From positions 62,001-126,000 of the forward strand of contig NZ_JABWGO010000013.1 in assembly GCF_013363995.1 (NCBI RefSeq): a stretch of 64,000 nucleotides of DNA, given 5' to 3'. Source of the DNA: Nonomuraea rhodomycinica. Its GTDB lineage: Bacteria; Actinomycetota; Actinomycetes; Streptosporangiales; Streptosporangiaceae. The position numbers and the translations under genes are program-made. The notes under the pieces were generated by a model. That model was given only the letters and a program-made list of their open reading frames with translations, did no database searches and had not been told where the DNA came from. Of the stretch, positions 35,606 through 44,225 are shown piece by piece (within the stretch, counting starts at the first letter, position 1; the number at the start of each line of letters is the position of its first letter).

Positions 35606-36280
35606 TTACTGCGGGTGCGCTGCCAGTTCGGCCATGCTGCTGGTCACTGCGTCAGCCCCGGCTTGCGTGAGGCGTTCGGCCTTGGCTGGCTCAGTGGCAT
35701 AGGCGATGCTGCGTGTTCCTGCGTTGTGTGCGGCCTGCATGTCGAAGTCGGAATCCCCGATCAGCACGGCCCTCGCTGGCTCGACTCCCAGTGCCTTGCA
35801 CGCTCGCAGCGTCGATCCCGGGTCCGGCTTCATCTGGTTCGGCTCCCCGATGGGGCGCCCGGAAACCGCGGTGACCCACTCCCCCAAGTCCGCCAGGGCT
35901 AGGAACGTCTCGATGGCAGGCTCGGAGTTGTTGCTCACGATGGCGACCGGCTTGCCGGCCTCTGCACATGCTTCGAGAAACTCGCGAACGCCCGGCGTGA
36001 TCTCAGCGCAGGTCGCGGCCTCGACCTCGTTGGCCATGAGCGCGGTCTCCACCGTGTCGACCAGCTCAGGAGCGAAGTCAGCCGTACGGCGCAACACCTT
36101 AAGCGGGTCGTCCAGGGCCTCGACGTCCTGGGGCAGTTGGACGCCTTCCCTGGTGAGCAGTTCTTTGAGCCGGGCCGCGACCACCGATGCGGAAAGGCCG
36201 GCGAAGACCCGGCACACCGGCCCGTCGAAGTCGAGCAGCACGGCGTCGGCCTGGCGCGCGAGGTCGGCGGCGGTGGTCAC
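35606..36280 (-). CDS. HAD-superfamily hydrolase
   Basis: 224 aa with all HAD motifs: LLDFDGPVC (nucleophile and acid/base Asp), VSNNS (Thr/Ser), the Lys in QMKPDPGST, and the acidic GDSDFDM. The cap is helical (about 25-95), phosphoglycolate-phosphatase type. The GTG start overlaps the GntR stop (GTGA), so the pair is translationally coupled. A GntR-HAD pair is a recurrent AICE module; its substrate is unknown. Confidence 0.88.
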   Translation of the reverse strand: MTTAADLARQADAVLLDFDGPVCRVFAGLSASVVAARLKELLTREGVQLPQDVEALDDPLKVLRRTADFAPELVDTVETALMANEVEAATCAEITPGVREFLEACAEAGKPVAIVSNNSEPAIETFLALADLGEWVTAVSGRPIGEPNQMKPDPGSTLRACKALGVEPARAVLIGDSDFDMQAAHNAGTRSIAYATEPAKAERLTQAGADAVTSSMAELAAHPQ

Positions 36281-37122
36281 AGGTCGACCTCACGGCTGAT
36301 GGTGGTCCACATGCTGTCGAACCAGCGCCGTACCTCGCTGACGTACTGCGAGGCCATCGACGTCGGGTCCTCGGTGATCTCGTAGTGGAAGAGCAGCGCG
36401 TCCTTGCCCATGACGTCGTACAGCTCGTGGGGCTCCCCCTTGATGCGCACGGTGTGCTTGACGACCGGGTAGAAGCCGAAGAACACGCGCTCGCGGTTGA
36501 TCACGTAGAACTTGAACGCGGGCGCGGTCTGGTGAACGCGTACCTGTACGGTCGCGGCTTTGACGAGTCCGAGGTCGGCCAGCTCATGCACGGCGTCGGC
36601 GATGGCCTGGGTACTGCGCTGCTGGATGCGTAGTGCGCGCGTCCGGATGACGGGATCGTCGCTGAGGTCTTCGGTCCGGCAGGGCAGGGACATGGGGTGT
36701 TCCATGTCGGGGACCAGGATGCGGATGTTGATCGACTCTGGGGTGAGCCGTCCGAGGCGGATCTTGTCCAAAGGCTCTTGAAGCATCCCGTTGAGGGTTT
36801 CGCCGGAGAAGCCGGCGAAGTCGATGGAGACGTTCTGTTCCTCGAAGGCCCGTTCAACGTGCGGACGCAGCTCGACCGGCCGTTCGGTGCGCTCGCGTAC
36901 GAACACGCCGCTTCCCTGGCGTGAGACGACCAGGCCCTCGTCCCGCAGCAGGCGAATGGCCTGCTGGACGGTCATGCGCGCCACGCCGTACTTCTTCGCG
37001 AGGTCGTGGCCTGAGGGCAGCTTCTCCCCCGGCTCGAACTTCTTCGTCAGGATCGCGGCGCGCAAGGCGTTGGCGACCTGCTGGTACGGCGGGCGGGGGT
37101 CGTCGGGATCGAGACTCATCAC
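36277..37122 (-). CDS. GntR-family regulator with effector domain (KorSA-like)
   Basis: 281 aa. The N-terminal winged helix (about 10-75: PYQQVANALRAAIL, YGVARMTVQQAIRLLRDEGL, RQGSGVFV) is followed by a roughly 200-aa C-terminal domain unlike a typical UTRA, ending WFDSMWTTISREVDL. In pSAM2-type elements KorSA represses transfer and replication genes. This protein is divergent from the SCO3933-family gene, and the region between has several CTAGG/CCTAG palindromes that fit auto- and cross-regulation. It is coupled to the HAD gene. The start may be GTG 37122 or ATG 37119. Confidence 0.88.
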   Translation of the reverse strand: MMSLDPDDPRPPYQQVANALRAAILTKKFEPGEKLPSGHDLAKKYGVARMTVQQAIRLLRDEGLVVSRQGSGVFVRERTERPVELRPHVERAFEEQNVSIDFAGFSGETLNGMLQEPLDKIRLGRLTPESINIRILVPDMEHPMSLPCRTEDLSDDPVIRTRALRIQQRSTQAIADAVHELADLGLVKAATVQVRVHQTAPAFKFYVINRERVFFGFYPVVKHTVRIKGEPHELYDVMGKDALLFHYEITEDPTSMASQYVSEVRRWFDSMWTTISREVDL

Positions 37123-37141
37123 GCAAATCAGCCTAGTTCTT

Positions 37142-37237
37142 CTAGGTTGCCTAGTCCAGTTCCTTCGGGATGCTTGACATGGCTAGCCATGCTGGGCAAC
37201 ATGAAGGCATCAACAAGATGCCTAGCCAAGTTAGGCA
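37142..37237. promoter_or_regulatory. Promoter and CTAG-type operators of the AICE transfer region
   Basis: The region holds CTAGG-ttg-CCTAG (37142-37154), the perfect 12-bp palindrome ATGGCTAGCCAT (37179-37190) and TGCCTA...TAGGCA (37219-37237). A rightward promoter TTGACA (37174) - 17 bp - CAACAT (37197) has the central palindrome inside its spacer. The layout is that of a GntR-repressed promoter. Confidence 0.6.
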
Positions 37238-37256
37238 ACCTTCAGAGGAGATCAAC

Positions 37257-37586
37257 ATGCGCAACATCCCCGTCGACATCACCAGCCTGGCGTTCACGGT
37301 CGCGGGCGAGCCTGAGCCCAAGATCGTGGATCGCGCCACCGGCGAGGTGAAGCGGGACGCCGAAGGGCGGGAGCTGTACACGATCCCGCTGCTCCCCAAG
37401 CCGAACGACGACCGGCGTAACCCGGTGATCGTGGTGACGTTCCCCAGCGAGACGTTCCCGCAGATCCCCGAGGGCGTGCAGGTCCGGCCGGTCGGCCTGG
37501 CGGCGTTCTTCTGGTCGATGAACGGCAGGTCCGGTCTCGGCTTTCGCGCCGAGACGATCACGGTGGCCATGCCCAAGGCCGCCTGA
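37257..37586 (+). CDS. SCO3933-family regulatory protein
   Basis: 109 aa from the ATG at 37257 with AGAGGAG 6 nt upstream. The beginning MRNIPVDITSLAFTVAGEPE and the later KIVDRATGEVKRDAEGREL and FRAETITVAMPK match the small SCO3933 family found next to transfer genes in Streptomyces AICEs. No DNA-binding motif is apparent, and the family's regulatory role is largely by association. First gene of the rightward transfer/replication operon. Confidence 0.8.
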   Translation: MRNIPVDITSLAFTVAGEPEPKIVDRATGEVKRDAEGRELYTIPLLPKPNDDRRNPVIVVTFPSETFPQIPEGVQVRPVGLAAFFWSMNGRSGLGFRAETITVAMPKAA

Positions 37587-37685
37587 CCCGTAGGTACACC
37601 CCTGGGAGCGGGCGCGTCGCCAGGCAGCTCGTTCGCCCGCTCCCGGGGCCAGCCCTTTTCGAAGGTTCGAAAGGACGTCCCAAGT

Positions 37686-39056
37686 ATGTCCGACTGGCTG
37701 ATCCCGTTGGCCATCACCGTGGCCTCGGCCTGCACGATCCTGCTGGTGTGGCGCGGGCTGCACCCCGTCTCGTTCTGGCTGGTCGTGGGCTACCCGCTCA
37801 AGACCCTGCATGTCTACTTCACCTGGGGCAACGTCGCCCTCGGCTGCTCCCTGACCCGTAAGCGCCGCCGCTGGCGCTACACCCTCGACGGCCTTCCGGT
37901 CGTCGGCCACGCGACGATCTCGCTCACCCACAAGCGGAAGGTCCGCCGGGTGCAGATCGACAAACCACCCCGGCTCGGCATCGTCCGCCCGTGTCGTCTC
38001 GGCTTCCGGGTGAACGTCAAGCTCATGGACGGTCAGACGCCGGATGACTATGCCGCCCGGCTGCCCAACCTCGCCCACGCCTGGCGCGTGCATTCGGTGC
38101 GGCTGGTGGCGTCACGGCCTGGCCGGATCACCCTGCTCGCTACCCGAGGTGATCCGCTGTCCGAAGTTCGCGCACCCGTGCTGTCTGAAGGGCTGCTGCG
38201 GGTGCGGGTCGGGCTGCTGGAGACCGGCGCGCCGTGGGTGGTCGACTTCCGTACGGTCCCGCACTGGCTCAACACCGGTGCGACTCAGTCCGGCAAGTCC
38301 ACTCTGCTGAACGCTCTGATCACCGGCCTGTCAGGCCAGCCCGTCGCCCTGGTCGGCTTCGATCTCAAGGGCGGCGTCGAACTCACCGCCTACAGCTCAC
38401 GCCTGTCCGCCATCGCCACCGAGCGGGCCGAATGCGTCGGGCTGCTCGATGACCTGATCTGCCTGGTCAAGACCCGCATGGCTTTGTGCCGTACGAACAA
38501 GGTCCGCAACATCTGGAGACTGCCCGAAGACCTGCGCCCGACCCCGGTCGTGGTCCTGGTCGACGAGGTGGCGGAGCTGTTCCTGATGGCTCACAAGGGC
38601 GAGAAGGACGAGATCGCCTCGACCGCCACCGCGCTCCTGCGGCTGGCACAGCTCGGCCGGGCGTTCGGGGTGTATCTGGTGGTGTGCGGTCAACGGGTCG
38701 GTTCCGACCTCGGTCCCGGCGTCACCGCTCTGCGATCCCAACTGTCCGGCCGCGTCTGCCACCGGGTGAACGACCCGGAGACCGCGACCATGACACTGGG
38801 CGACACCGACCCGGCCGCCCTCGACGCGGCCCGTCAGATCCCGGCGAACATGCCGGGCACCGCCGTCGTCGTCGGCGATGACGGGCGCTGGTACCGGGCT
38901 CGGTCCGTCTACGTCAGCGAAGAGGTCGCCGAGGCCGCCGCCCAGACCAACGCCGAGCTGACGCCCGCCTGGGCCGATCTCCTCACCGGCACCGACACCG
39001 TGACCGTCACGGACGCCGAGCTGGAAGCCCTGGCCCGCGAAGGCGAACCCACCTAA
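37686..39056 (+). CDS. TraSA/TraB-type FtsK-like DNA translocase
   Basis: 456 aa. Two N-terminal TM segments (about 5-24 and 30-52) precede an FtsK/SpoIIIE motor: Walker A GATQSGKST (about residue 198), Walker B VVVLVDEVAEL, and a Q-rich sensor stretch VVCGQRVGSDLG. AAAGGA precedes the ATG. Alone this protein moves double-stranded DNA between actinomycete hyphae, unlike relaxase/type IV conjugation. No relaxase is present in the element, in keeping with that mechanism. Confidence 0.92.
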   Translation: MSDWLIPLAITVASACTILLVWRGLHPVSFWLVVGYPLKTLHVYFTWGNVALGCSLTRKRRRWRYTLDGLPVVGHATISLTHKRKVRRVQIDKPPRLGIVRPCRLGFRVNVKLMDGQTPDDYAARLPNLAHAWRVHSVRLVASRPGRITLLATRGDPLSEVRAPVLSEGLLRVRVGLLETGAPWVVDFRTVPHWLNTGATQSGKSTLLNALITGLSGQPVALVGFDLKGGVELTAYSSRLSAIATERAECVGLLDDLICLVKTRMALCRTNKVRNIWRLPEDLRPTPVVVLVDEVAELFLMAHKGEKDEIASTATALLRLAQLGRAFGVYLVVCGQRVGSDLGPGVTALRSQLSGRVCHRVNDPETATMTLGDTDPAALDAARQIPANMPGTAVVVGDDGRWYRARSVYVSEEVAEAAAQTNAELTPAWADLLTGTDTVTVTDAELEALAREGEPT

Positions 39057-39145
39057 CCACTCACCTGCCCAAGGCCCCGGCGCCGGCCTGATCGCGCCAG
39101 GTCCCTACCCGCCCCATGCCCGAAACCGAAGGGAGGTGCCCTGCC

Positions 39146-39802
39146 ATGAACCACATCCGCGCCCGGCTGGTCGACACCGGTCCCGTCGTCGTCCTGGCGG
39201 TCATCGCCGCTGTCGGGTCCTTCACCCACATCAGCGATCTGGCCGCTCGGCACGGACAAGTCGGCTGGCAGTCATGGGCGGTCGCCGTGTGCATCGACCT
39301 GATGTGCGTCATGGCTGCCCGCGAACTCCAACGCGACAAGCGCACCGGCCGCCACCGATGCGGCTTGATGTCCTGGCCCGCACTCGTGCTCACCGGCGGC
39401 ATCGTCCTCACCCTGGCAGCGAATCTCGCCACCGCCCGGCCGACCGTGTGGGGCTGGATCACCGCCGCCACACCTGCCGTGGCCTTCCTGGTTTCGGTGT
39501 CGATGCTGGAACGCCGCGCCTCGCACCGTCCAGAGAGGCCGGCCGCTGCCGAGCCCGCAGAGACCGACGCCGAGATCGCTCAGGCCGTACATGTCGACCC
39601 CGTCGAACTGCCCTCGGCCGAACGCGAACCCGAACCCGCCGTGTCCCCGGCGCTGCTGGCCTACGCCCGCCGTCTGGCCGGCGACCACCACACCAAGCAC
39701 CACCGGCCCATCACCGGCGACCAGCTCGCCATCCGCATGCAGGTCTCGACTGACGTGGCCAACGACCTGCTCACCCTGATCCGAAGGGAACCCGTCGCAT
39801 GA
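39146..39802 (+). CDS. DUF2637 membrane protein (Spd-like)
   Basis: 218 aa from the ATG at 39146 with GGAGGT 7 nt upstream. It has four TM segments (about 12-30, 45-62, 75-95, 100-118), then a Pro/Glu-rich linker, and a C-terminal helix-turn-helix-like domain (ITGDQLAIRMQVSTDVANDL). DUF2637 proteins accompany TraSA and are thought to help plasmid spreading. Its stop overlaps the next gene (ATGA). Confidence 0.85.
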   Translation: MNHIRARLVDTGPVVVLAVIAAVGSFTHISDLAARHGQVGWQSWAVAVCIDLMCVMAARELQRDKRTGRHRCGLMSWPALVLTGGIVLTLAANLATARPTVWGWITAATPAVAFLVSVSMLERRASHRPERPAAAEPAETDAEIAQAVHVDPVELPSAEREPEPAVSPALLAYARRLAGDHHTKHHRPITGDQLAIRMQVSTDVANDLLTLIRREPVA

Positions 39803-40116
39803 ACCACCACGACCTCATCATCGAGGCCGCCCGCTCCTGGGCCCGTGGCTCCTGCCCGATGGAAGCCGCCGTGGAGCTGCTGATCCACCACGGCACCTGG
39901 CTACGCCGATCGGACTTCCAGACCCTCGCCGTGGACCTGGAGGAACCGTTCGCGGTCATCGACTGGCAGGCCGTCCACAACGCCCTCACCCGCGGCCAGC
40001 TGCCCTGCTCACGCGGAGAGGACGCCATGCTTCGCATCGCCCTCTCGATCGCCTACGCCCTGCCCGTCGAGCTTGGCCCGGCGCTCACCATCCTGGATTC
40101 GACCAACCTCGGCTAG
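39799..40116 (+). CDS. Hypothetical AICE protein (105 aa)
   Basis: Overlaps the DUF2637 gene by ATGA. It is a helical soluble protein (MNHHDLIIEAARSWARGSCP) with conserved-looking WLRRSDFQTLAVD and a C-terminal LRIALSIAYALPVELGPAL. It occurs in the transfer operon; function unknown. Confidence 0.65.
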   Translation: MNHHDLIIEAARSWARGSCPMEAAVELLIHHGTWLRRSDFQTLAVDLEEPFAVIDWQAVHNALTRGQLPCSRGEDAMLRIALSIAYALPVELGPALTILDSTNLG

Positions 40117-40188
40117 GTCGTGGCCGCCGTCCGCCACGCCGCCGGCAACCGCGCCGCTTGGGTCCCGGTACAGGGCGGCCCCGCATGA

Positions 40189-40326
40189 ATCACCTGTACT
40201 TGCCGCCGCTGCCTGGGCTCCGGCACCATCACCGCCTACCGCAGCCAGCCCCAGCCCACCGGCCCGACCCTCGTCATCGAGACCACGGAGACCTGCCCCA
40301 CCTGCCAAGGAAAGGGCACTCGATGA
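40189..40326 (+). pseudogene. Zinc-ribbon gene 1 with damaged start
   Basis: A frame encoding CTCRRCLGSGT...CPTCQGKGTR (two CxxC knuckles with DnaJ-like G-x-G) opens at ATC, right after ATGA at 40185. Removing one A (ATGAATC to ATGATC) would restore a normal Met start. It is either a point insertion, a sequencing error, or a rare start codon. A 15-aa frame (40323-40370) follows with an ATGA overlap. Confidence 0.45.
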
Positions 40327-40369
40327 CCACCGTGTGCGAACGGGCCAAGGTCGCCCTCCGTGCCGACTG

Positions 40370-40522
40370 ATGCGGCATCCACCCGTGACCCGCTTACCGT
40401 GCCCGTTCTGCGCCTGCTGCGCCCGATACGGCTGCGACTTCGACGGAGACCCGCCCGACTGCGACACCACCACACCCGACCAGCCCTGCCCGTGCACAAC
40501 ACAAGGAGGGGAACCCCAGTGA
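40370..40522 (+). CDS. Tiny Cys-rich protein 2
   Basis: 50 aa. Its ATG shares a base with an upstream stop (TGATG). RLPCPFCACCARYGCDFDG and QPCPCTT give eight cysteines in CxxC-like pairs, suggesting zinc binding. The stop overlaps the next gene (GTGA). Confidence 0.6.
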   Translation: MRHPPVTRLPCPFCACCARYGCDFDGDPPDCDTTTPDQPCPCTTQGGEPQ

Positions 40523-40620
40523 TCTCCGCCTACGCCTGCGCCACCTGCAACGGCACCGGCCTGTACGACGACGACACCTGCCGCGACTGCTCCGGCACCG
40601 GCATCGACAACCAGAACTGA
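40519..40620 (+). CDS. Tiny zinc-ribbon protein 3
   Basis: 33 aa from the GTG at 40519, with AAGGAGGGG upstream. It contains CATCNGTG and CRDCSGTG, two perfect DnaJ-type CxxCxGxG knuckles able to hold one zinc. It overlaps the preceding stop by GTGA. Confidence 0.65.
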   Translation: MISAYACATCNGTGLYDDDTCRDCSGTGIDNQN

Positions 40621-40709
40621 CCAACGACGCCACCACGGGACGGCTCAAGCCTGGCAGCCCGCCGTCCCCGTGGGGCGTCACCCTCCGCACTCAACGAAGG
40701 AACTCCAGT

Positions 40710-40835
40710 ATGCGCGACCGGCCCTGCCCGGAATGCGACGGATACGGCTCCGTCCGCGTCCGCTCGATCCAAAGCCACCTTCTGATCATCGTCTACTGCC
40801 CGAGCTGCGAAGGCAGCGGAGAGGAGGCCCAATGA
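40710..40835 (+). CDS. Tiny zinc-ribbon protein 4
   Basis: 41 aa from the ATG at 40710 with GAAGGAA upstream. CPECDGYG and CPSCEGSG flank a short beta hairpin (SVRVRSIQSHLLIIVY). The stop overlaps the repSA start (ATGA), so it is translated with the replication initiator. Confidence 0.68.
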   Translation: MRDRPCPECDGYGSVRVRSIQSHLLIIVYCPSCEGSGEEAQ

Positions 40836-42184
40836 CCGAAACGCCCGCACAGCTCGGCGACCTCATCGGTCCGGTCATCCGGGACCTGGCCCGCCGCTCC
40901 AACCACGACGTCACCCGATGGCTACACCAGGTCGACCGACTCCGCGGCTGCACCGACCCAATCCGCCTGACCGGCGAATCCGCCGTCCTGAACGGCACCA
41001 CGGGCGAAGTCCTGAACGCCTACACCACCCGCGACGAACCACACGGCCAGCTCCTCGTCCGCTGCGGCAACCGCCGCGCCTCTCGCTGCCCAGCCTGCGC
41101 CGAGACCTACCGCCAAGACACCTTCCACCTCATCCGCGCGGGCCTGCTCGGCGGAGACAAGGGGGTTCCCGAGATCGTCCGCACCCATCCCAGAGTCCTC
41201 GCCACGCTCACCGCCCCGTCCTTCGGCCCCGTCCACCAGGGTCCTGACAAGGACGGCACCGCCAACGTCTGCCATGCACGCCGTACCGGCCCGTCATGCT
41301 TCACCCGCCACCACCAAGGAGACCCGACCATCGGCCAACCGCTCGACGCCGACAGCTACGACTACACCGCCCACATCCTGTGGAACGCCCACGCCGCCGC
41401 CCTGTGGCACCGCTTCACCGTCTACCTCCGCCAGCACCTGGCCGCCACCACCGGCCTGACCCGCAAGGAGTTCGCCCGCGTCAGCCGCCTGTCCTTCGCC
41501 AAGGTCGCCGAGTACCAGGCAAGGGGCGTCGTCCACTTCCACGCCGTCATCCGCCTCGACGGCCGCGACGGCGACACCCTCACAACCCCGCCCACCTGGG
41601 CCACCCTCGACCTGCTCACCACCACGATCCACTCCGCCGCCCAAGCCGTACGCCTGCCCGCCCCGCGAACCGGCCACCCACTCACCTGGGGCACCATCGA
41701 CGTCCGCCCGATCCGAACCGCCGGCCCCAGCACCCTGTCCGAAGCAGCCGTCGCGGGCTACATCGCCAAGTACGCCACCAAGGCCGCCGAGACCTCCGGC
41801 ACCCTGGACCGCCGCGTCACCCACCACGACCTCGCCCGCCTGCACACCCACGGCGTCACCGACCACGCCGCCCGCCTGATCCGCACCGCCTGGGACCTCG
41901 GCAACACCGAAACCCATCCGGACCTGGCCCCGCTGCGCCTGCGGCAATGGGCCCACATGCTCGGCTTCCGAGGCCACTTCTCGACCAAGAGCCGCGCCTA
42001 CTCGACCACCCTGACCGCCCTGCGGCGCGTCCGCGTGGAGTACCGCGAGGCCCAAGAGCTGCAACGCCTGCCGTACGACCCGACCAGCACGCTCGTCCTT
42101 GCCCACTGGAAGTACGCCGGGCAGGGCTTCACGCCGGGCGAATCCGCCCTCGCCGCCACCGTCAACGGAGAGGGGCACGCATGA
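40832..42184 (+). CDS. repSA: RepSA replication initiator
   Basis: 450 aa. RepSA-type rolling-circle initiator, with the Cys-rich N-region CGNRRASRCPACAETY, the HUH-like HFHAVIRLDG metal site and the catalytic-Tyr helix VAGYIAKYATKAAE. It nicks the element's origin and starts replication of the excised circle, as pSAM2 RepSA does. It overlaps the zinc-ribbon gene before it and xis after it (both ATGA). Confidence 0.9.
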   Translation: MTETPAQLGDLIGPVIRDLARRSNHDVTRWLHQVDRLRGCTDPIRLTGESAVLNGTTGEVLNAYTTRDEPHGQLLVRCGNRRASRCPACAETYRQDTFHLIRAGLLGGDKGVPEIVRTHPRVLATLTAPSFGPVHQGPDKDGTANVCHARRTGPSCFTRHHQGDPTIGQPLDADSYDYTAHILWNAHAAALWHRFTVYLRQHLAATTGLTRKEFARVSRLSFAKVAEYQARGVVHFHAVIRLDGRDGDTLTTPPTWATLDLLTTTIHSAAQAVRLPAPRTGHPLTWGTIDVRPIRTAGPSTLSEAAVAGYIAKYATKAAETSGTLDRRVTHHDLARLHTHGVTDHAARLIRTAWDLGNTETHPDLAPLRLRQWAHMLGFRGHFSTKSRAYSTTLTALRRVRVEYREAQELQRLPYDPTSTLVLAHWKYAGQGFTPGESALAATVNGEGHA

Positions 42185-42363
42185 CCGCTGACCTCCTCAC
42201 CGTCCCGGAAGCGATGGCCGTGCTCAAGGTCAGCCGTTGGACCCTCTACAACCTGATCCGCTCCGGCGAGATCACATCCATCCTCGTCGGCACCCGCTGC
42301 CGCCGCATCCCGTCGTCCGTCCTGGATGCCTACGTGACCCGTCTTTGTGAGGAGGCCGCCTGA
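42181..42363 (+). CDS. xis: Excisionase (Xis), MerR-like helix-turn-helix
   Basis: 60 aa with LLTVPEAMAVLKVSRWTLYN and GTRCRRIPSSVLDAYV, the excisionase/AlpA-like winged HTH. It overlaps repSA (ATGA) and int (TGATG), the invariant repSA-xis-int order of AICEs. Xis binds near the att site and biases Int toward excision. Confidence 0.9.
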   Translation: MTADLLTVPEAMAVLKVSRWTLYNLIRSGEITSILVGTRCRRIPSSVLDAYVTRLCEEAA

Positions 42364-43601
42364 TGAGCAAGCGATCGAACGGTGAAGGCTCGATCTTCCC
42401 GTACAAGGGCGGCTGGGCGGGCTACGTCTGGGTCACCACCCCGGCCGGCAAGCGCACCCGCAAATGGGCCTACGGCAAGACCCGCGAGGAGACCCACGAG
42501 AAGTGGCTCAAGCTCCATGACCAGGCCCGCAGCGGCCCCGTGGCCACCAGACACGAGACCGTCGCGGCCTTCCTCAAGCGCTGGCTCGCGGAGGTCGTCG
42601 AACCCAACCGGGAACCGACCACATACGTCGCGTACGAACCGCTCGTGCGGCTGTACATCATTCCCGGCCTGGGCAGGAAGCGGCTCGACAAGCTGACCGT
42701 GCGCGACGTGCAAGCCTGGCTCAACACACTGCCCACTCTCTGCACCTGCTGCGACCAGAAGAAGGACCACAAGCGCCCCGAGGCCAAGCGCCGATGCTGC
42801 GCCATCGGGAAGTGCTGCAAGGGCTACCCAGCCCGCTTCACGATCATCGGCATTCGTCGCACTCTCCGAGCAGCCCTCGGCCACGCCATCCGCGAGGAGC
42901 TGATCTCGAAGAACGTCGCGGCGCTGACCACACTGCCCAGCGCCAGCAAGACCAAGAAGAAGCGTCAGCAGGTGGTCTGGAGCGTCGATGAGGCCCGTCG
43001 CTTCCTCGAACACGTCCAGGACGATCCGCTCTACGCCGCGTACGTGCTCGTCCTCGTCCTTGGCCTGCGGCGCGGGGAAGTGCTCGGCCTGGCATGGGAC
43101 TGCGTGGATCTCGACGCCGAAGAGCTCCACATCGCCCGGCAACTCACCAGAGTCGGCGGCCAGCTCCTGCACAGGGACAAGACCAAGACCGACGACTCGT
43201 CCGCCTCGCTCCCACTCCTGGGCCTGTGCGTCTCGGCCCTGAAGCTGCGTCGCGAGCTGCAAGACCAGGCCCGCGAAAAGGCCGGCGACAAGTGGAAGGA
43301 CTCAGACCTGGTGTTCACCACGAGATACGGCACGCCCATCGAACCACGAAACCTTAACCGCGCCTTCGAGGCCCACTGCAAGAACGCCGGTGTCCCACGC
43401 ATCCGCTTCCATGACACCCGGCACACCTGCGCCTCGCTCCTCGCCGCCCTCGACGTCCATCCACGCGTGGCCATGCGCATCCTCAGGCACTCACAGATCA
43501 GCGTGACCATGAACGTCTACACCCAGATCCCGAGTCCAGAGACACGCAAGGCACTCGACCGACTGGCGCAGAGCCTGGGCACTGGCGAGCAGGGGGAATG
43601 A
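42363..43601 (+). CDS. int: Tyrosine site-specific integrase
   Basis: 412 aa. The arm/SAM-like N-terminal domain (about 1-200) carries a Cys-rich insert (CTCCD...RRCCAIGKCC) that may bind zinc, as in several actinomycete integrases. The catalytic domain has the first Arg in LGLRRGEVLGL, HDTRHTCASLL (His-x-x-Arg), HSQI and the nucleophilic Tyr in MNVYTQI. It recombines the 47-bp att sequence in tRNA-Thr. The gene lies about 660 bp from the right att and ends in a hairpin terminator. Confidence 0.95.
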   Translation: MSKRSNGEGSIFPYKGGWAGYVWVTTPAGKRTRKWAYGKTREETHEKWLKLHDQARSGPVATRHETVAAFLKRWLAEVVEPNREPTTYVAYEPLVRLYIIPGLGRKRLDKLTVRDVQAWLNTLPTLCTCCDQKKDHKRPEAKRRCCAIGKCCKGYPARFTIIGIRRTLRAALGHAIREELISKNVAALTTLPSASKTKKKRQQVVWSVDEARRFLEHVQDDPLYAAYVLVLVLGLRRGEVLGLAWDCVDLDAEELHIARQLTRVGGQLLHRDKTKTDDSSASLPLLGLCVSALKLRRELQDQAREKAGDKWKDSDLVFTTRYGTPIEPRNLNRAFEAHCKNAGVPRIRFHDTRHTCASLLAALDVHPRVAMRILRHSQISVTMNVYTQIPSPETRKALDRLAQSLGTGEQGE

Positions 43602-43647
43602 GTGCCGTTCTCGTTACTTGATCGTTGATCAGGCAGAGGTACGTGAG

Positions 43648-43669
43648 CGCTCCGCCTCTCGGCGGAGCG
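43648..43669 (+). terminator. Terminator after int
   Basis: A 9-bp stem CGCTCCGCC / GGCGGAGCG with a 4-nt loop, followed by TTTG, 47 bp after the int stop. Confidence 0.65.
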
Positions 43670-43763
43670 TTTGCTATTCACGAAGTGGCAACATTTATGC
43701 AAGCCTTGCCGCTTTTACGTGATCATGTCACTCCATCAGCCGCGATCGCGAAGGAGTCATGCC

Positions 43764-44171
43764 ATGTGGTCGGTCATAGTGGGCGCGCTGAGTGCCCTTG
43801 CTGGCGTTGCGCTCGGTCAGTTCATGCAAGGGCGGCGGGAGGCTCAAGGGCGCTCCTATGACCATCGGAGGGAAGCACACGTAGATTTCCTCAAGAGCTT
43901 CGACCACTACTGGGACATCGCAGCACGTCACAACCCCTACGACGAAGGCCCGGCGCCGTGTGACTTCGAGGCAGACGACTTCGATGGACTGTACAAGCGG
44001 CTTCTCACCGTGCGGGTCTTCGCATCTCCCTCCACTCATCGCGCGGCCGAAATGGCGACCAAGGAACTCATGGCCTTCTTCGGAGCGAATGGCAAAGGCG
44101 ATCAAGGACCGCTCTCATCAGCGTTCGATGAATACCTGCGATTGATGCGCAAGGAGCTAGGTGTGCAGTGA
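43764..44171 (+). CDS. Hypothetical single-TM protein (135 aa)
   Basis: Starts at the ATG at 43764 with AAGGAG 7 nt upstream. One N-terminal TM (WSVIVGALSALAGVALGQFM) is followed by a helical cytosolic domain (HRREAHVDFLKSFDHYWDIA; LMAFFGANGKGD). It is similar in layout to many phage or AICE accessory proteins of unknown role. It is the last gene before the right att. Confidence 0.65.
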   Translation: MWSVIVGALSALAGVALGQFMQGRREAQGRSYDHRREAHVDFLKSFDHYWDIAARHNPYDEGPAPCDFEADDFDGLYKRLLTVRVFASPSTHRAAEMATKELMAFFGANGKGDQGPLSSAFDEYLRLMRKELGVQ

Positions 44172-44192
44172 GCGGCAGGTATCCACTGAACG

Positions 44193-44218
44193 CGTTGCTG
44201 TACGGCGCTGCTGTACGG
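44193..44218. repeat. Arm-type repeat, copy 3
   Basis: CGTTGCTGTACG..CTGCTGTACGG, 45 bp inside the right att repeat. Same bipartite TGCTGTAC structure as the copies at 30057 and 32042. Confidence 0.55.
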
Positions 44219-44225
44219 AGATCAC

